From Brachyspira sp. CAG:484 (GTDB lineage Bacteria > Cyanobacteriota > Vampirovibrionia > Gastranaerophilales > Gastranaerophilaceae), in NCBI GenBank assembly GCA_000431315.1, contig HF989715.1, positions 1 through 21,461 of the forward strand: 21,461 nt of DNA, in the 5' to 3' direction. Below the pieces are notes generated by a model. The model searched no databases. It was given only the letters and a program-made list of their open reading frames with translations, and had not been told where the DNA came from. How positions within the stretch are numbered: position 1 is the first letter of the stretch; every line of letters begins with the position of its first letter. Positions 1-6,646 of this stretch are shown piece after piece. A program made the position numbers and the translations under genes.

Positions 1-2
1 TT

Positions 3-704
3 TGCGCAGGCAGCGAGCCATTTCGCGCCGCCACACAAAAGAAACAGCAAAGAGGCTTTACACTTGCAGAAGTTTTGATAACTCTGGGAATAATTGGTGT
101 TGTCGCAGCAATGACAATTCCATCTGTTGTAAATAAATATCAGAAAGCTGTTTTTCTAAACAGAATAAAAACAACTAATGCAATATTATCAGAAGTAATG
201 ACTCGCGCTGTGGCAGATTACGGTGATGTAAGCGAATGGGATTTTGGCTCTCAGGTAAATACACATAATGCAACAACTGTAGCTTCAAAATATTTTGTGC
301 CTTATTTAAAAAAAGTAAAAGAAGCCGGGTATTGTAAAAAGAATATAAATACGAGTGTTGTTGATAAATCTTCATATTGTATTACGCTGGCTAATGGTGT
401 GAATATAAGATTTATGCTGGATGGTGGACATGATCAACTTCAATCAACTTTATACCTTATCTGTTCATTAAAAAATGAAAACGGCAGGTTTAGCCTTTCT
501 GAAAAAGGGAGAAATTATTCCAGGACAGATTTTTTGTTCAGAATAAATAAAAATCAGACAAAAGGAAACCGGCTGGGGTATTTTGATTGGGGTACAATAG
601 GCGGTTATGAATGCAAAGCGGAAATTCTACCGGAGAGAAGGCTCAACTGTACCTCAAAAATTGTGAAAGACGGCTGGCAGATTAAGGATGATTTCCCCTG
701 GTAA
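3..704 (+). CDS. Type IV prepilin-like / type II secretion pseudopilin-like protein, 5' end outside window
   Basis: The open frame runs from the window edge with no stop and no start codon before the pilin signature, so the true start lies upstream. It reads QKKQQRG, then FTLAEVLITLGIIGVVAAMT: a class III prepilin signal with Gly at -1, Phe at +1 (base 57) and Glu at +5, followed by a hydrophobic helix. Prepilin peptidase should cut before that Phe, leaving about 215 residues. The rest is a globular pilin-like domain with several Cys residues, ending in WQIKDDFPW. Such proteins are assembled by type IV pilus or type II secretion machinery; which role this one has cannot be told. No assembly genes are nearby. 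The visible leader (bases 1-50) is much richer in G+C than the body. Family call firm, function open. Confidence 0.85.
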   Translation, partial: CAGSEPFRAATQKKQQRGFTLAEVLITLGIIGVVAAMTIPSVVNKYQKAVFLNRIKTTNAILSEVMTRAVADYGDVSEWDFGSQVNTHNATTVASKYFVPYLKKVKEAGYCKKNINTSVVDKSSYCITLANGVNIRFMLDGGHDQLQSTLYLICSLKNENGRFSLSEKGRNYSRTDFLFRINKNQTKGNRLGYFDWGTIGGYECKAEILPERRLNCTSKIVKDGWQIKDDFPW

Positions 705-710
705 AAACTT

Positions 711-746
711 AAAAGCCCTGCATTTTATTGCAAGGCTTTTGTTTTA
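711..746 (+). terminator. Rho-independent terminator of the first prepilin gene
   Basis: AAAAGCC pairs with GGCTTTT, with an inner TGC/GCA pairing after one mismatch and a short AT loop. A T-rich tail (gttttat) follows. It lies 7 bases after the prepilin stop codon. Confidence 0.8.
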
Positions 747-778
747 TCATTTTTAGGATATTGGGCAATGTATATTTA

Positions 779-982
779 TTAGTTGTTGCTGAGAACTAAT
801 CTGAAAGTTGCAAGGTTCTTGATTGACAGCATTGCATGTTTATTATGCTGTTCTTCAGAGATATTAAAAATTCTGATAATTCTTTGAATTTCTTCCAAAT
901 CTTTTCTTGAATTGATTTTATAAACATTCTTGATTGGGTCAGAAACTACAGACATCATTGTATTTAATTCTTGTTCTTTCAT
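779..982 (-). CDS. Small orphan protein, 67 residues
   Basis: The ATG at 982-980 is preceded by a purine-rich ribosome binding site (AAGGAAAGAGGA, about 6 bases upstream), which is the main support for a real gene. The product is charged and predicted mostly helical (MKEQELNTMMSV... KDLEEIQRIIRIF), with no signal peptide, membrane segment or Cys motif. I recognise no family. It is read toward the terminator of the prepilin gene and sits about 160 bases downstream of mazG on the same strand, so read-through from mazG is possible. Its size and helical character would suit a small regulator or adaptor, but nothing in the sequence shows this. Confidence 0.6.
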   Translation of the reverse strand: MKEQELNTMMSVVSDPIKNVYKINSRKDLEEIQRIIRIFNISEEQHNKHAMLSIKNLATFRLVLSNN

Positions 983-1144
983 ATTAATCCTCTTTCCTTA
1001 TATTTCTATAAAGGATTTTTTTCTAAAGAAATTGCCTTTTTAAAACAACATTCCTTAATATTTGTTAACATAACCCTTAAATGTAATTGGCTTAGGCTTT
1101 TGCCGCCTGTGCAGCACCAAAGAACCCATCGGAAAAGTCTTGTA

Positions 1145-1915
1145 CTAACTTAGTGCTTTTTTTGCAGTTTTCCATAACTTATCATATTCATCAATTGAAT
1201 ATTCGGTTAATGGTTTATCAGCCAGCTCTTCCATTTTTCTAAATCTGGCAATGAATTTTTTATTTGCTTTTAAAAGAGCCTGCTCTGCATCAATCTTATT
1301 CCAGCGGGCAAGGTTAACAATAGCGAAAAGTATGTCGCCAAATTCTTCTTCCATATGCTCTCTGTTTTGTTCTTTTTTTGCTTCCTTAAACTCTTTAAAC
1401 TCAGACATTATGCAGTCATATAAAGATTGCTCATCAGGCCATTCAAATCCTTGCTTAACAGCTTTTTTGCTGATTTTTTGTGCGCTCATCAGTGCAGACT
1501 GCGCTCTTGAAATTCCGTCCATTGCAGACTTGCGGTGTTTCTTTTCCTCAGCCTTCAGCTTGTCCCAGTTATCTAAAATCTCCTTTGTTGAAGTTACTTT
1601 TGTATCACCGAAAACATGCGGATGTCTGTGGATAATTTTATCCTTAATCCCGCGGGTGACGTCTTCGATAGTGAATGCTCCTTCTTCACTTGCAATTTGT
1701 GCATGCAGAACTACCTGCAAGAGAACATCTCCGAGTTCTTCCTGCAAATGAACCATGTCATCATCATCCATTGCGTCAACTGCCTCGTAAGCTTCTTCCA
1801 GCATATTAGGACGCAGTGAACGGTGTGTTTGTTCTCTGTCCCACTGGCAGCCTCCAGGTGCACGCAGTCTGGCTATTACTTCTACAAATTCTTTTAACTC
1901 TTCTACATATCCCAT
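1145..1915 (-). CDS. mazG: Nucleoside triphosphate pyrophosphohydrolase MazG
   Basis: Hydrolyses (d)NTPs to NMP and pyrophosphate, removing aberrant nucleotides. Two tandem MazG domains are visible, as in the full-length bacterial enzyme: the first has the metal-binding pattern E40-E41-x-x-E44 ... E60-x-x-D63 and the conserved stretch RHPHVFGD; the second has EEEFGDILFAIVNLARW. From the chosen start it is 256 residues, close to the family norm of about 260. An ATG nine codons further upstream (1942) also opens the frame but would add MLYLCYDYN, foreign to the family. The chosen ATG at 1915 has no Shine-Dalgarno but follows a TATGAT box by exactly 6 bases. The gene ends with an A7 run in AAA codons and LWKTAKKALS, the usual place for the family to end. 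Confidence 0.93.
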   Translation of the reverse strand: MGYVEELKEFVEVIARLRAPGGCQWDREQTHRSLRPNMLEEAYEAVDAMDDDDMVHLQEELGDVLLQVVLHAQIASEEGAFTIEDVTRGIKDKIIHRHPHVFGDTKVTSTKEILDNWDKLKAEEKKHRKSAMDGISRAQSALMSAQKISKKAVKQGFEWPDEQSLYDCIMSEFKEFKEAKKEQNREHMEEEFGDILFAIVNLARWNKIDAEQALLKANKKFIARFRKMEELADKPLTEYSIDEYDKLWKTAKKALS

Positions 1916-1929
1916 ATTATAATCATAAC
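1916..1929 (-). promoter_or_regulatory. Putative -10 element giving leaderless mazG mRNA
   Basis: On the minus strand TGT-TATGAT (extended -10, box at 1927-1922) is followed by 6 bases (TATAAT) and then the mazG ATG at 1915. With a normal -10 to +1 distance, transcription would start at the A of ATG. No clear -35 is visible. The 6-base gap is itself a TATAAT, so the true -10 box is ambiguous. Confidence 0.45.
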
Positions 1930-2023
1930 ACAAATACAGCATGATATTTGCAACTAAAGTATAGGTATTTTTACAAACAATACACCAAAAGGTTGATTGA
2001 TATATAGAGAGTTATGTTATCCT

Positions 2024-2029
2024 TATAAT
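2024..2029 (+). promoter_or_regulatory. Putative -10 box of the orphan two-gene operon
   Basis: A consensus TATAAT lies about 32 bases before the ATG at 2062, leaving room for a short leader with the AGAAAGGA ribosome binding site. The region where a -35 should lie (around 2001-2006) is AT-rich without a convincing hexamer. Confidence 0.4.
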
Positions 2030-2061
2030 GTAAAGTATTTACAGAGAGAAAGGATTATATA

Positions 2062-2514
2062 ATGGGAAGTTTTTCAATTGATGCGGTTCGTGAACGTCTG
2101 TTTAATTCGACAAAACACGAAAAAGTTGTATCCAGAACCACAAATCCGTTTGTTGCTACTTCATTCAAAGGCAATGTTTTAACAGCTGACGTATTTGAAA
2201 CAAAAGACAAGCCAAGTTTTACCGGTAAATTAAAAGCAAGCGCTTTAGTAAGCTCTATTTCAAATATGGGTTCAAAAATCCGTTCAGGTTTTGAGTCTGT
2301 TGTTGAATTTGGTAAAAAAGCTAAAGACAGCGTTATTAACGGCTGGAACAAATTAAACGAGATAGAAATTTCTATTGCAAATCCGGTTAAATCTATTAAA
2401 GAAAGCTGGAATGCAATGCAGGATAATATGATTGTTAATAATTATGCTAAAAAAGACACCGGCAGTCTTGAAACAATGTTAAAAGATGAGCTTGGGCTTT
2501 CGATTGCAGCGTAA
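2062..2514 (+). CDS. Orphan protein, 150 residues, first gene of a two-gene operon
   Basis: The ATG follows a ribosome binding site (AGAAAGGA, about 9 bases upstream). No family is recognised. The N-terminal third (to about residue 60) is extended and polar, with the stretch TNPFVATSFKGNVLTADVFE. Residues about 60-130 look amphipathic-helical and rich in Lys, Ser and Asn, with regularly spaced hydrophobic residues (SGFESVVEFGKKAKDSVINGWNK). No signal peptide, membrane segment or Cys. The base after the stop begins TAAGGAGGA, which serves the next gene, so the two are almost certainly co-transcribed and translationally linked. A cytoplasmic structural or scaffolding role is possible, but only as a guess from composition. 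Confidence 0.75.
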   Translation: MGSFSIDAVRERLFNSTKHEKVVSRTTNPFVATSFKGNVLTADVFETKDKPSFTGKLKASALVSSISNMGSKIRSGFESVVEFGKKAKDSVINGWNKLNEIEISIANPVKSIKESWNAMQDNMIVNNYAKKDTGSLETMLKDELGLSIAA

Positions 2515-2526
2515 GGAGGATAGAAG

Positions 2527-2889
2527 ATGGATAGAAGAAACGTAAAAAATATTATTGATGCTTTAGCAATTCACCAGGATCCTGATTCTATCAGAGTTCT
2601 TAATGAAGTAGGAACTAACTCTTCAATAGATGAAGTTAGAGAAATGACTTCCCGCGCTTTGGTTAAGAAAAATGTGCATGATTCCCTTGAAGTTGTTATT
2701 TCAAATCAGGGAAAAGGTATTAATGATTTGAGTACTCTTGTTGCAATGAGTACAATCAACGAATTATTAGCTCTTGAAGATAAAACAGAAGCTATTAAAA
2801 TTCTTGAAGATACCGTTGAAAATCACTCTGAAGAAGAAGTAAGGGATAATGCCCGTTCAGTTAAAGCTTTAATGGCTCTCAGCTGCTAA
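2527..2889 (+). CDS. Small helical-repeat (HEAT-like) protein, 120 residues
   Basis: The ATG lies 12 bases after the preceding stop, with a near-perfect AAGGAGGA ribosome binding site in the gap. The protein is wholly helical in appearance and shows repeated helix pairs of about 30-35 residues (DPDSIRVLNEVGTNSS..., then SSIDEVREMTSRALV, TEAIKILEDTVENHS, SEEEVRDNARSVKALMAL). This resembles degenerate HEAT/armadillo-type repeats, which usually bind other proteins. The EEVRDNARSVKAL type of helix is typical of such repeats. No catalytic motif, signal or membrane segment. Its likely partner is the product of the gene upstream. The repeat call is from the pattern alone. Confidence 0.75.
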   Translation: MDRRNVKNIIDALAIHQDPDSIRVLNEVGTNSSIDEVREMTSRALVKKNVHDSLEVVISNQGKGINDLSTLVAMSTINELLALEDKTEAIKILEDTVENHSEEEVRDNARSVKALMALSC

Positions 2890-2919
2890 TTAATTTGTGT
2901 GTAATTTTTATATATAATA

Positions 2920-2955
2920 AAAAACTCCGGTTAGTTATATAAACCGGAGTTTTTA
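2920..2955. terminator. Bidirectional Rho-independent terminator
   Basis: A perfect 12-bp stem AAAACTCCGGTT / AACCGGAGTTTT has a 9-base loop, an A-run on one side and a T-run on the other. It lies between the convergent orphan operon (+) and the aminotransferase gene (-) and can serve both. Confidence 0.9.
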
Positions 2956-2973
2956 GTGTATTAATTTAATTTA

Positions 2974-4242
2974 TTATCTGTCATAGTAAAACCCGTCAGC
3001 TTTGAAGCGGTCAATTACTTCCTGAAGCTGTTCATCACTGCAAACATATGAAAGCCTGAAGAAACCTTCTCCATGAGCACCGAAAGCATTTCCTGGTACG
3101 AGGACTACTCCTGATTTTTCTAATACATCGGCACAGAAATCAAATGCAGATGTGTATTTTTTAGGTATTGGAAGCCAGAGATAGAATGTTGTATGCGGAA
3201 CTTTTGCTTCTTCAATAGGCCAGCCGAGTTCTTTAAAACCTTTTACCATAATAGCCTGTTTATGTTTGTAATTCATATTCCCTTGCTCTATATATTTGTC
3301 GCCGGCTTCTGAATTAAGTATATACGCGCAAGCTTTTTGAAGAGCTTTAAATATACCGTTATCAATCGTAGATTTTCCTTTGCCCAAACGCTGTACAATA
3401 TCTTTATTACCGCAAACCCAGCCCAGCCGCCAGCCGGTTATTGCATATGGTTTTGACAGACTGAAAAATTCTACAGCAATGTCTTTTGCTCCTTCAAGTT
3501 CAAATATGCTGAAAGGCTTTTCATTCTCGTCAAAATATAAATCGCAATATGCTGCATCTGAGATTAAAAGAATTTCATGTTTTTTACAAAACTCAATTAC
3601 AGATTTAACATATTCTTTTGTAGTACTTACGCCTAAAGGATTGTTCGGGTAATTTATAATTAACGCTTTAACATTTTCAGCTTTATAACCTTCATTGAGC
3701 ATTTTGTCCCAAATCTTGTCCATATCCGGTTTAAAATCATTTTCATAAGTTAACGGCACAGGATATGCCACTCCGCCTGAACATTTAATAAATTGCAGGT
3801 ATGAAGCATAACCTGGATCAGGAACCATGATTACATCTTTATCAAGCGGGTTTTCTTTAGGTGTGATTAAAAATCTGACAAGGTTTGCAATACCTTCTTT
3901 TGAACCCATAAGAGAAAAAATTTCTGTATCAGGATTGAGTTCCACTCCGAAACGTTTTTTCATTCTTTCAGCAACCGCTTTTCTGTAGTATGCTTCGCCT
4001 TTAGGTGTTGAATACAGATGTATGCCGTCTTCTGTCAAAACTTCTTTTAATTTGTCAAGCAGTTCTTTTGGTGGTGCTGCTGTCGGAGCGCCCATTGATA
4101 AAGAAATTGGAGCCCTGTTTCTTTTTATTAATTCCGGTTTTAATTGTTCTGTTTTTTCTTTTAATTTGAACATAATGTATGTATCAAGCGACATTACATC
4201 CTTGTTGAATAGTTTTTCTGATAAATTTTCTATAGTTTTCAT
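2974..4242 (-). CDS. PLP-dependent class I/II aminotransferase (LL-DAP / alanine aminotransferase-like)
   Basis: A fold-type I aminotransferase of 422 residues. The PLP lysine is K264 in SLSKPYAITGWRLGW. NYPNNPLG (about 198-205) holds the Asn that contacts the cofactor ring oxygen, SDAAY (228-232) has the Asp that pairs with the pyridine nitrogen, and the C-terminal FFRLSY supplies the Arg for the substrate carboxylate. The overall pattern fits the branch containing LL-diaminopimelate aminotransferase (DapL) and alanine/aspartate enzymes, so a role in lysine and peptidoglycan precursor supply or alanine synthesis is plausible. Substrate cannot be fixed from sequence. The ATG has an AGAGGG ribosome binding site. 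It is the third gene of the mlaE-mlaF operon, 42 bases after mlaF, with no separate promoter visible. Confidence 0.85.
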   Translation of the reverse strand: MKTIENLSEKLFNKDVMSLDTYIMFKLKEKTEQLKPELIKRNRAPISLSMGAPTAAPPKELLDKLKEVLTEDGIHLYSTPKGEAYYRKAVAERMKKRFGVELNPDTEIFSLMGSKEGIANLVRFLITPKENPLDKDVIMVPDPGYASYLQFIKCSGGVAYPVPLTYENDFKPDMDKIWDKMLNEGYKAENVKALIINYPNNPLGVSTTKEYVKSVIEFCKKHEILLISDAAYCDLYFDENEKPFSIFELEGAKDIAVEFFSLSKPYAITGWRLGWVCGNKDIVQRLGKGKSTIDNGIFKALQKACAYILNSEAGDKYIEQGNMNYKHKQAIMVKGFKELGWPIEEAKVPHTTFYLWLPIPKKYTSAFDFCADVLEKSGVVLVPGNAFGAHGEGFFRLSYVCSDEQLQEVIDRFKADGFYYDR

Positions 4243-4284
4243 AATATATCCCTCTTTTTTTTTCTCATATTTAAAAATTTTCTA

Positions 4285-5004
4285 TTACGCAATCATTTTC
4301 ATCGGACCTTCAAGTGAGGCAGTTACAAACTGCTTGGTATAAGGCGTATCCTGCCGGAGCATTTCTTCAGGTGTTCCGGCAAACACTATCTTACCGTCAT
4401 ATAGCATAATAATTTTGTTTGCCGTTCGTGTAATAGTAGACATCTGGTGTGTTACAACAATAGATGCTGCATTAGTTTCCTGTTTCAGCCTTACAATGTA
4501 ATCCTCTATAAGAGTTGAGGATATAGGATCAAGACCGGCTGTCGGCTCGTCATAGAGGATTGTCTTTGGTTCCGTAACAATTGCGCGGGCAAAGCTTACA
4601 CGTTTTTGCATACCGCCGGAAAGCTCTGACGGAAATTTCCTTTCAATGCCTTTTAAGCCTACAAGCTCAAGCTTTTGGGCTACAATTTTTTCCAGTTCTT
4701 CTTCTGAATACCTGTTTCTTAATTCGCGTCTTTCTCTGAGTGCAAAAGATATATTATCAGCAACATCAAGAGAATCAAAGAGTGCTGAGTACTGGAATAC
4801 CATTGCAATATCGCCTTCCGATGTTATAATTTCACCTTCATCCTTTTCTATAAGACCGCATATAAGCTTTAGAATAGTACTTTTTCCTGAACCGCTAAAT
4901 CCGACTATAGCAAGAGTTTCTCCATCTTCAACAGTAAAAGAAACGTCGTCTATTACTCTTTTTTCGTCAAATATTTTTACAAGATTTTTAACTTCTATAC
5001 TCAT
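4285..5004 (-). CDS. mlaF: ABC transporter ATPase of the Mla/Mce lipid transport type (MlaF)
   Basis: 239-residue nucleotide-binding subunit. Walker A is GFSGSGKST (35-43), Q-loop Gln is Q71, the signature is LSGGM (128-132), Walker B is TILYDEP (148-154) and the switch His is H186. The immediate upstream partner is an MlaE-type permease, which identifies the system as the phospholipid transporter that moves lipids between the inner and outer membrane in diderm bacteria and, as TGD, in chloroplasts. The ATG has an AAAGGA ribosome binding site and lies 16 bases after the mlaE stop. The substrate-binding MCE protein (MlaD) is not encoded in this operon: an aminotransferase follows instead. Confidence 0.9.
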   Translation of the reverse strand: MSIEVKNLVKIFDEKRVIDDVSFTVEDGETLAIVGFSGSGKSTILKLICGLIEKDEGEIITSEGDIAMVFQYSALFDSLDVADNISFALRERRELRNRYSEEELEKIVAQKLELVGLKGIERKFPSELSGGMQKRVSFARAIVTEPKTILYDEPTAGLDPISSTLIEDYIVRLKQETNAASIVVTHQMSTITRTANKIIMLYDGKIVFAGTPEEMLRQDTPYTKQFVTASLEGPMKMIA

Positions 5005-5020
5005 AAATTATCCTTTATTA

Positions 5021-5830
5021 TTAAAAGAAGAATATAATCGCGAAAATCATATCCCATATTACAATGGCAACAAAAGACCAGACAACCGCCTTGGTTGTAG
5101 CAAGCCCCACCCCTTTTGCACCGCCTCTGGCTGCATAACCGCAGGCACAGCTTATAAGAGCAATAGTTCCTCCAAAACATACGGCTTTTAAAAGGCTGAC
5201 ACTCAAATCTTTCATATAAACGCCAAGCCATGCTGAATCAAAATACGCCCTGTACCCTAATTCTGTTGTTAACCTGGTTGTAACAGCCCCTGCCAAAACT
5301 CCGACAATTGAAGCTATGATTACAACAACCGGCATCATCATTATTCCTGATAAAATTCTTGGCACAAAAAGATACCTGACAGGATCTACTTTTAAAACTT
5401 TTAAAGCGTCTATCTGCTCAGTAACGCGCATTGTTGCAATTTCTGAAGCAATTGAAGACCCTATCATAGAAATTATTGCAAATCCGGACATAATTGCACC
5501 GACTTCACGCACAATAAGCATTGTCATCATCAAGCCTACAAAATGACCTCCGCCCTGTTTTACCATTTCAGAGGCAACCTGCGAGGCTACAATAATTGAT
5601 GTCATTCCAACAATAGAAAGAGTTATAGGCAGTGAACTTATCCCAAACCGCTCACACTGTGCCATAAGCTCTTTTCTCTCAATCTGGAATGTAAGAATAT
5701 ATTTAAGCGCTGCAAATCCGCTCTGAACAATTCTTCCGAGGGTATCTAAAAAATCAACAATTTCTTCACTAAGACCTTTGTAAATCTTATATGTTGCTGA
5801 TTGTCTAAAGTATTTTTTTAGCGCTCCCAT
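5021..5830 (-). CDS. mlaE: MlaE-type lipid ABC transporter permease
   Basis: 269-residue inner-membrane permease of the MlaE/YrbE family. An amphipathic N-terminal region (to about residue 55) is followed by about five hydrophobic membrane segments, ending in IVIWDMIFAIIFFF. The family hallmark around SSIASEIATMRVTEQIDAL, including the EQIDAL motif, is present. It pairs with the MlaF ATPase downstream. The start is fixed by a strong promoter whose predicted transcription start coincides with this ATG. There is no Shine-Dalgarno, only AAAGA, and no alternative in-frame start nearby, so the mRNA is probably leaderless. Confidence 0.92.
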   Translation of the reverse strand: MGALKKYFRQSATYKIYKGLSEEIVDFLDTLGRIVQSGFAALKYILTFQIERKELMAQCERFGISSLPITLSIVGMTSIIVASQVASEMVKQGGGHFVGLMMTMLIVREVGAIMSGFAIISMIGSSIASEIATMRVTEQIDALKVLKVDPVRYLFVPRILSGIMMMPVVVIIASIVGVLAGAVTTRLTTELGYRAYFDSAWLGVYMKDLSVSLLKAVCFGGTIALISCACGYAARGGAKGVGLATTKAVVWSFVAIVIWDMIFAIIFFF

Positions 5831-5836
5831 TCTTTA

Positions 5837-5866
5837 ATTATACTAAAGATTAAAGATTAAAGTCAA
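5837..5866 (-). promoter_or_regulatory. Promoter of the mlaE-mlaF-aminotransferase operon
   Basis: On the minus strand TTGACT (5866-5861), an 18-base spacer and TATAAT (5842-5837) form the best sigma-70 match in the window. Only 6 bases separate TATAAT from the mlaE ATG, so +1 should fall on the A of ATG. The -35 box abuts the gatD stop codon. The spacer consists largely of 2.7 tandem copies of a 7-base unit (TAAAGAT on the plus strand, 5844-5862). Confidence 0.8.
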
Positions 5867-6601
5867 TTAATAAGCCTTATTTATTAAGGAATAATGAGTA
5901 TCCATTTCAATTTTATCATCAAGAGGGGTCAGCATAATTTTTTCACCGCAGCGTTTTTCAAGTGCAAGTTCAATGAGGTAATCTGCAAAATGAGGGTTTT
6001 TGGGAAGAAAAGAGCCATGCAGGTATGTACCAAAGACATTTTTAAAACGGGCGCCTTCTGTCTTGTCAGAACCATTGTTTCCGTTTCCGGTTGTAACATA
6101 AGCAAGCGGTTTTGTATCACCCTGAAGGTAAGTAAGCCCGCTGTGGTTTTCAAATCCTACAATGGTTTTCGGATTTAGAAAACCGGTTTCGGCTGTAACA
6201 TTTCCGATAAACCTTTTGCTGCCGGCAACAGTGTAAGCATCTATAAGGCTTATACCTTTTAATTTTTCTTTGTCATGCGGCTGATAATAATGCCCGAAAA
6301 GCTGGTACCCTCCGCAAATTCCTAAAAATACAGCGCCGTTATCGCGTTCTTTCAGCAAAAAATCTTTATGTGAATATAGAATATCGGCAACTTCTTCCTG
6401 CTGTTTGTCCTGCCCTCCGCCGATAAAATAAAGGTCATGTTCTTTTATTTCGTCTTTAACATGAATTTCTTCAAAATCAACCTCAATGCCGCGCCACTCA
6501 CAGCGTTTTTTAAGGGTAATTATATTCCCTATATCTCCGTAAAGGTTTAATAATTCAGGATATAGATGTGCTATTGAAATTTTTAATGCTCGGTCTTCCA
6601 T
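5867..6601 (-). CDS. gatD: Lipid II isoglutaminyl synthase, glutamine amidotransferase subunit GatD
   Basis: 244-residue class I (CobB/CobQ-like, triad-type) glutamine amidotransferase. The nucleophile is C96 in LGICGGYQLFG and the His is H195 in GTYLHGSFLPKNP, close to C94 and H189 of Staphylococcus aureus GatD. The N-terminus (KISIAHLYPELLNLYGDIGN) is characteristic of GatD. With MurT it amidates the alpha-carboxyl of D-Glu in lipid II to D-isoglutamine, at the cytoplasmic face of the membrane. MurT, normally the adjacent gene, is not in this window: the neighbours are mlaE downstream and tatD divergently upstream. The ATG lacks a Shine-Dalgarno and lies 8 bases after an extended -10 box. 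A cobyric acid-type amidotransferase is the alternative, but length and N-terminus favour GatD. Confidence 0.85.
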   Translation of the reverse strand: MEDRALKISIAHLYPELLNLYGDIGNIITLKKRCEWRGIEVDFEEIHVKDEIKEHDLYFIGGGQDKQQEEVADILYSHKDFLLKERDNGAVFLGICGGYQLFGHYYQPHDKEKLKGISLIDAYTVAGSKRFIGNVTAETGFLNPKTIVGFENHSGLTYLQGDTKPLAYVTTGNGNNGSDKTEGARFKNVFGTYLHGSFLPKNPHFADYLIELALEKRCGEKIMLTPLDDKIEMDTHYSLINKAY

Positions 6602-6609
6602 ACAAGGTG

Positions 6610-6618
6610 ATTATATCA
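6610..6618 (-). promoter_or_regulatory. Extended -10 promoter of gatD
   Basis: TGA-TATAAT on the minus strand (box 6615-6610), 8 bases before the gatD ATG, predicts a leader of about 2 bases. No good -35 hexamer is visible, as is common with extended -10 promoters. It is arranged back to back with the tatD promoter. Confidence 0.55.
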
Positions 6619-6631
6619 CAAATTTCAGATG

Positions 6632-6640
6632 TGGTATAAT
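6632..6640 (+). promoter_or_regulatory. Extended -10 promoter of tatD
   Basis: TGG-TATAAT (box 6635-6640) is followed by 6 bases (TGTTAT) and the tatD ATG at 6647, so +1 is predicted at the A of ATG. Translation of the longer frame beginning at 6629 would have to read through this box as codons (WYNCY), which argues for the 6647 start. Confidence 0.6.
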
Positions 6641-6646
6641 TGTTAT

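Noticed and set aside
1251..1751. 166-codon plus-strand frame
   Set aside because: Antisense to mazG, whose two domains are intact; the translation is Ser/Cys-rich without any domain, typical of a shadow frame.
4646..5191. 181-codon plus-strand frame
   Set aside because: Antisense to mlaF and mlaE, low-complexity Ser-rich translation, no ribosome binding site.
6629..6646. Upstream ATG of tatD adding MWYNCY
   Set aside because: It overlaps the extended -10 box, and the family starts close to the DTHxHxD motif, so the ATG at 6647 is preferred.
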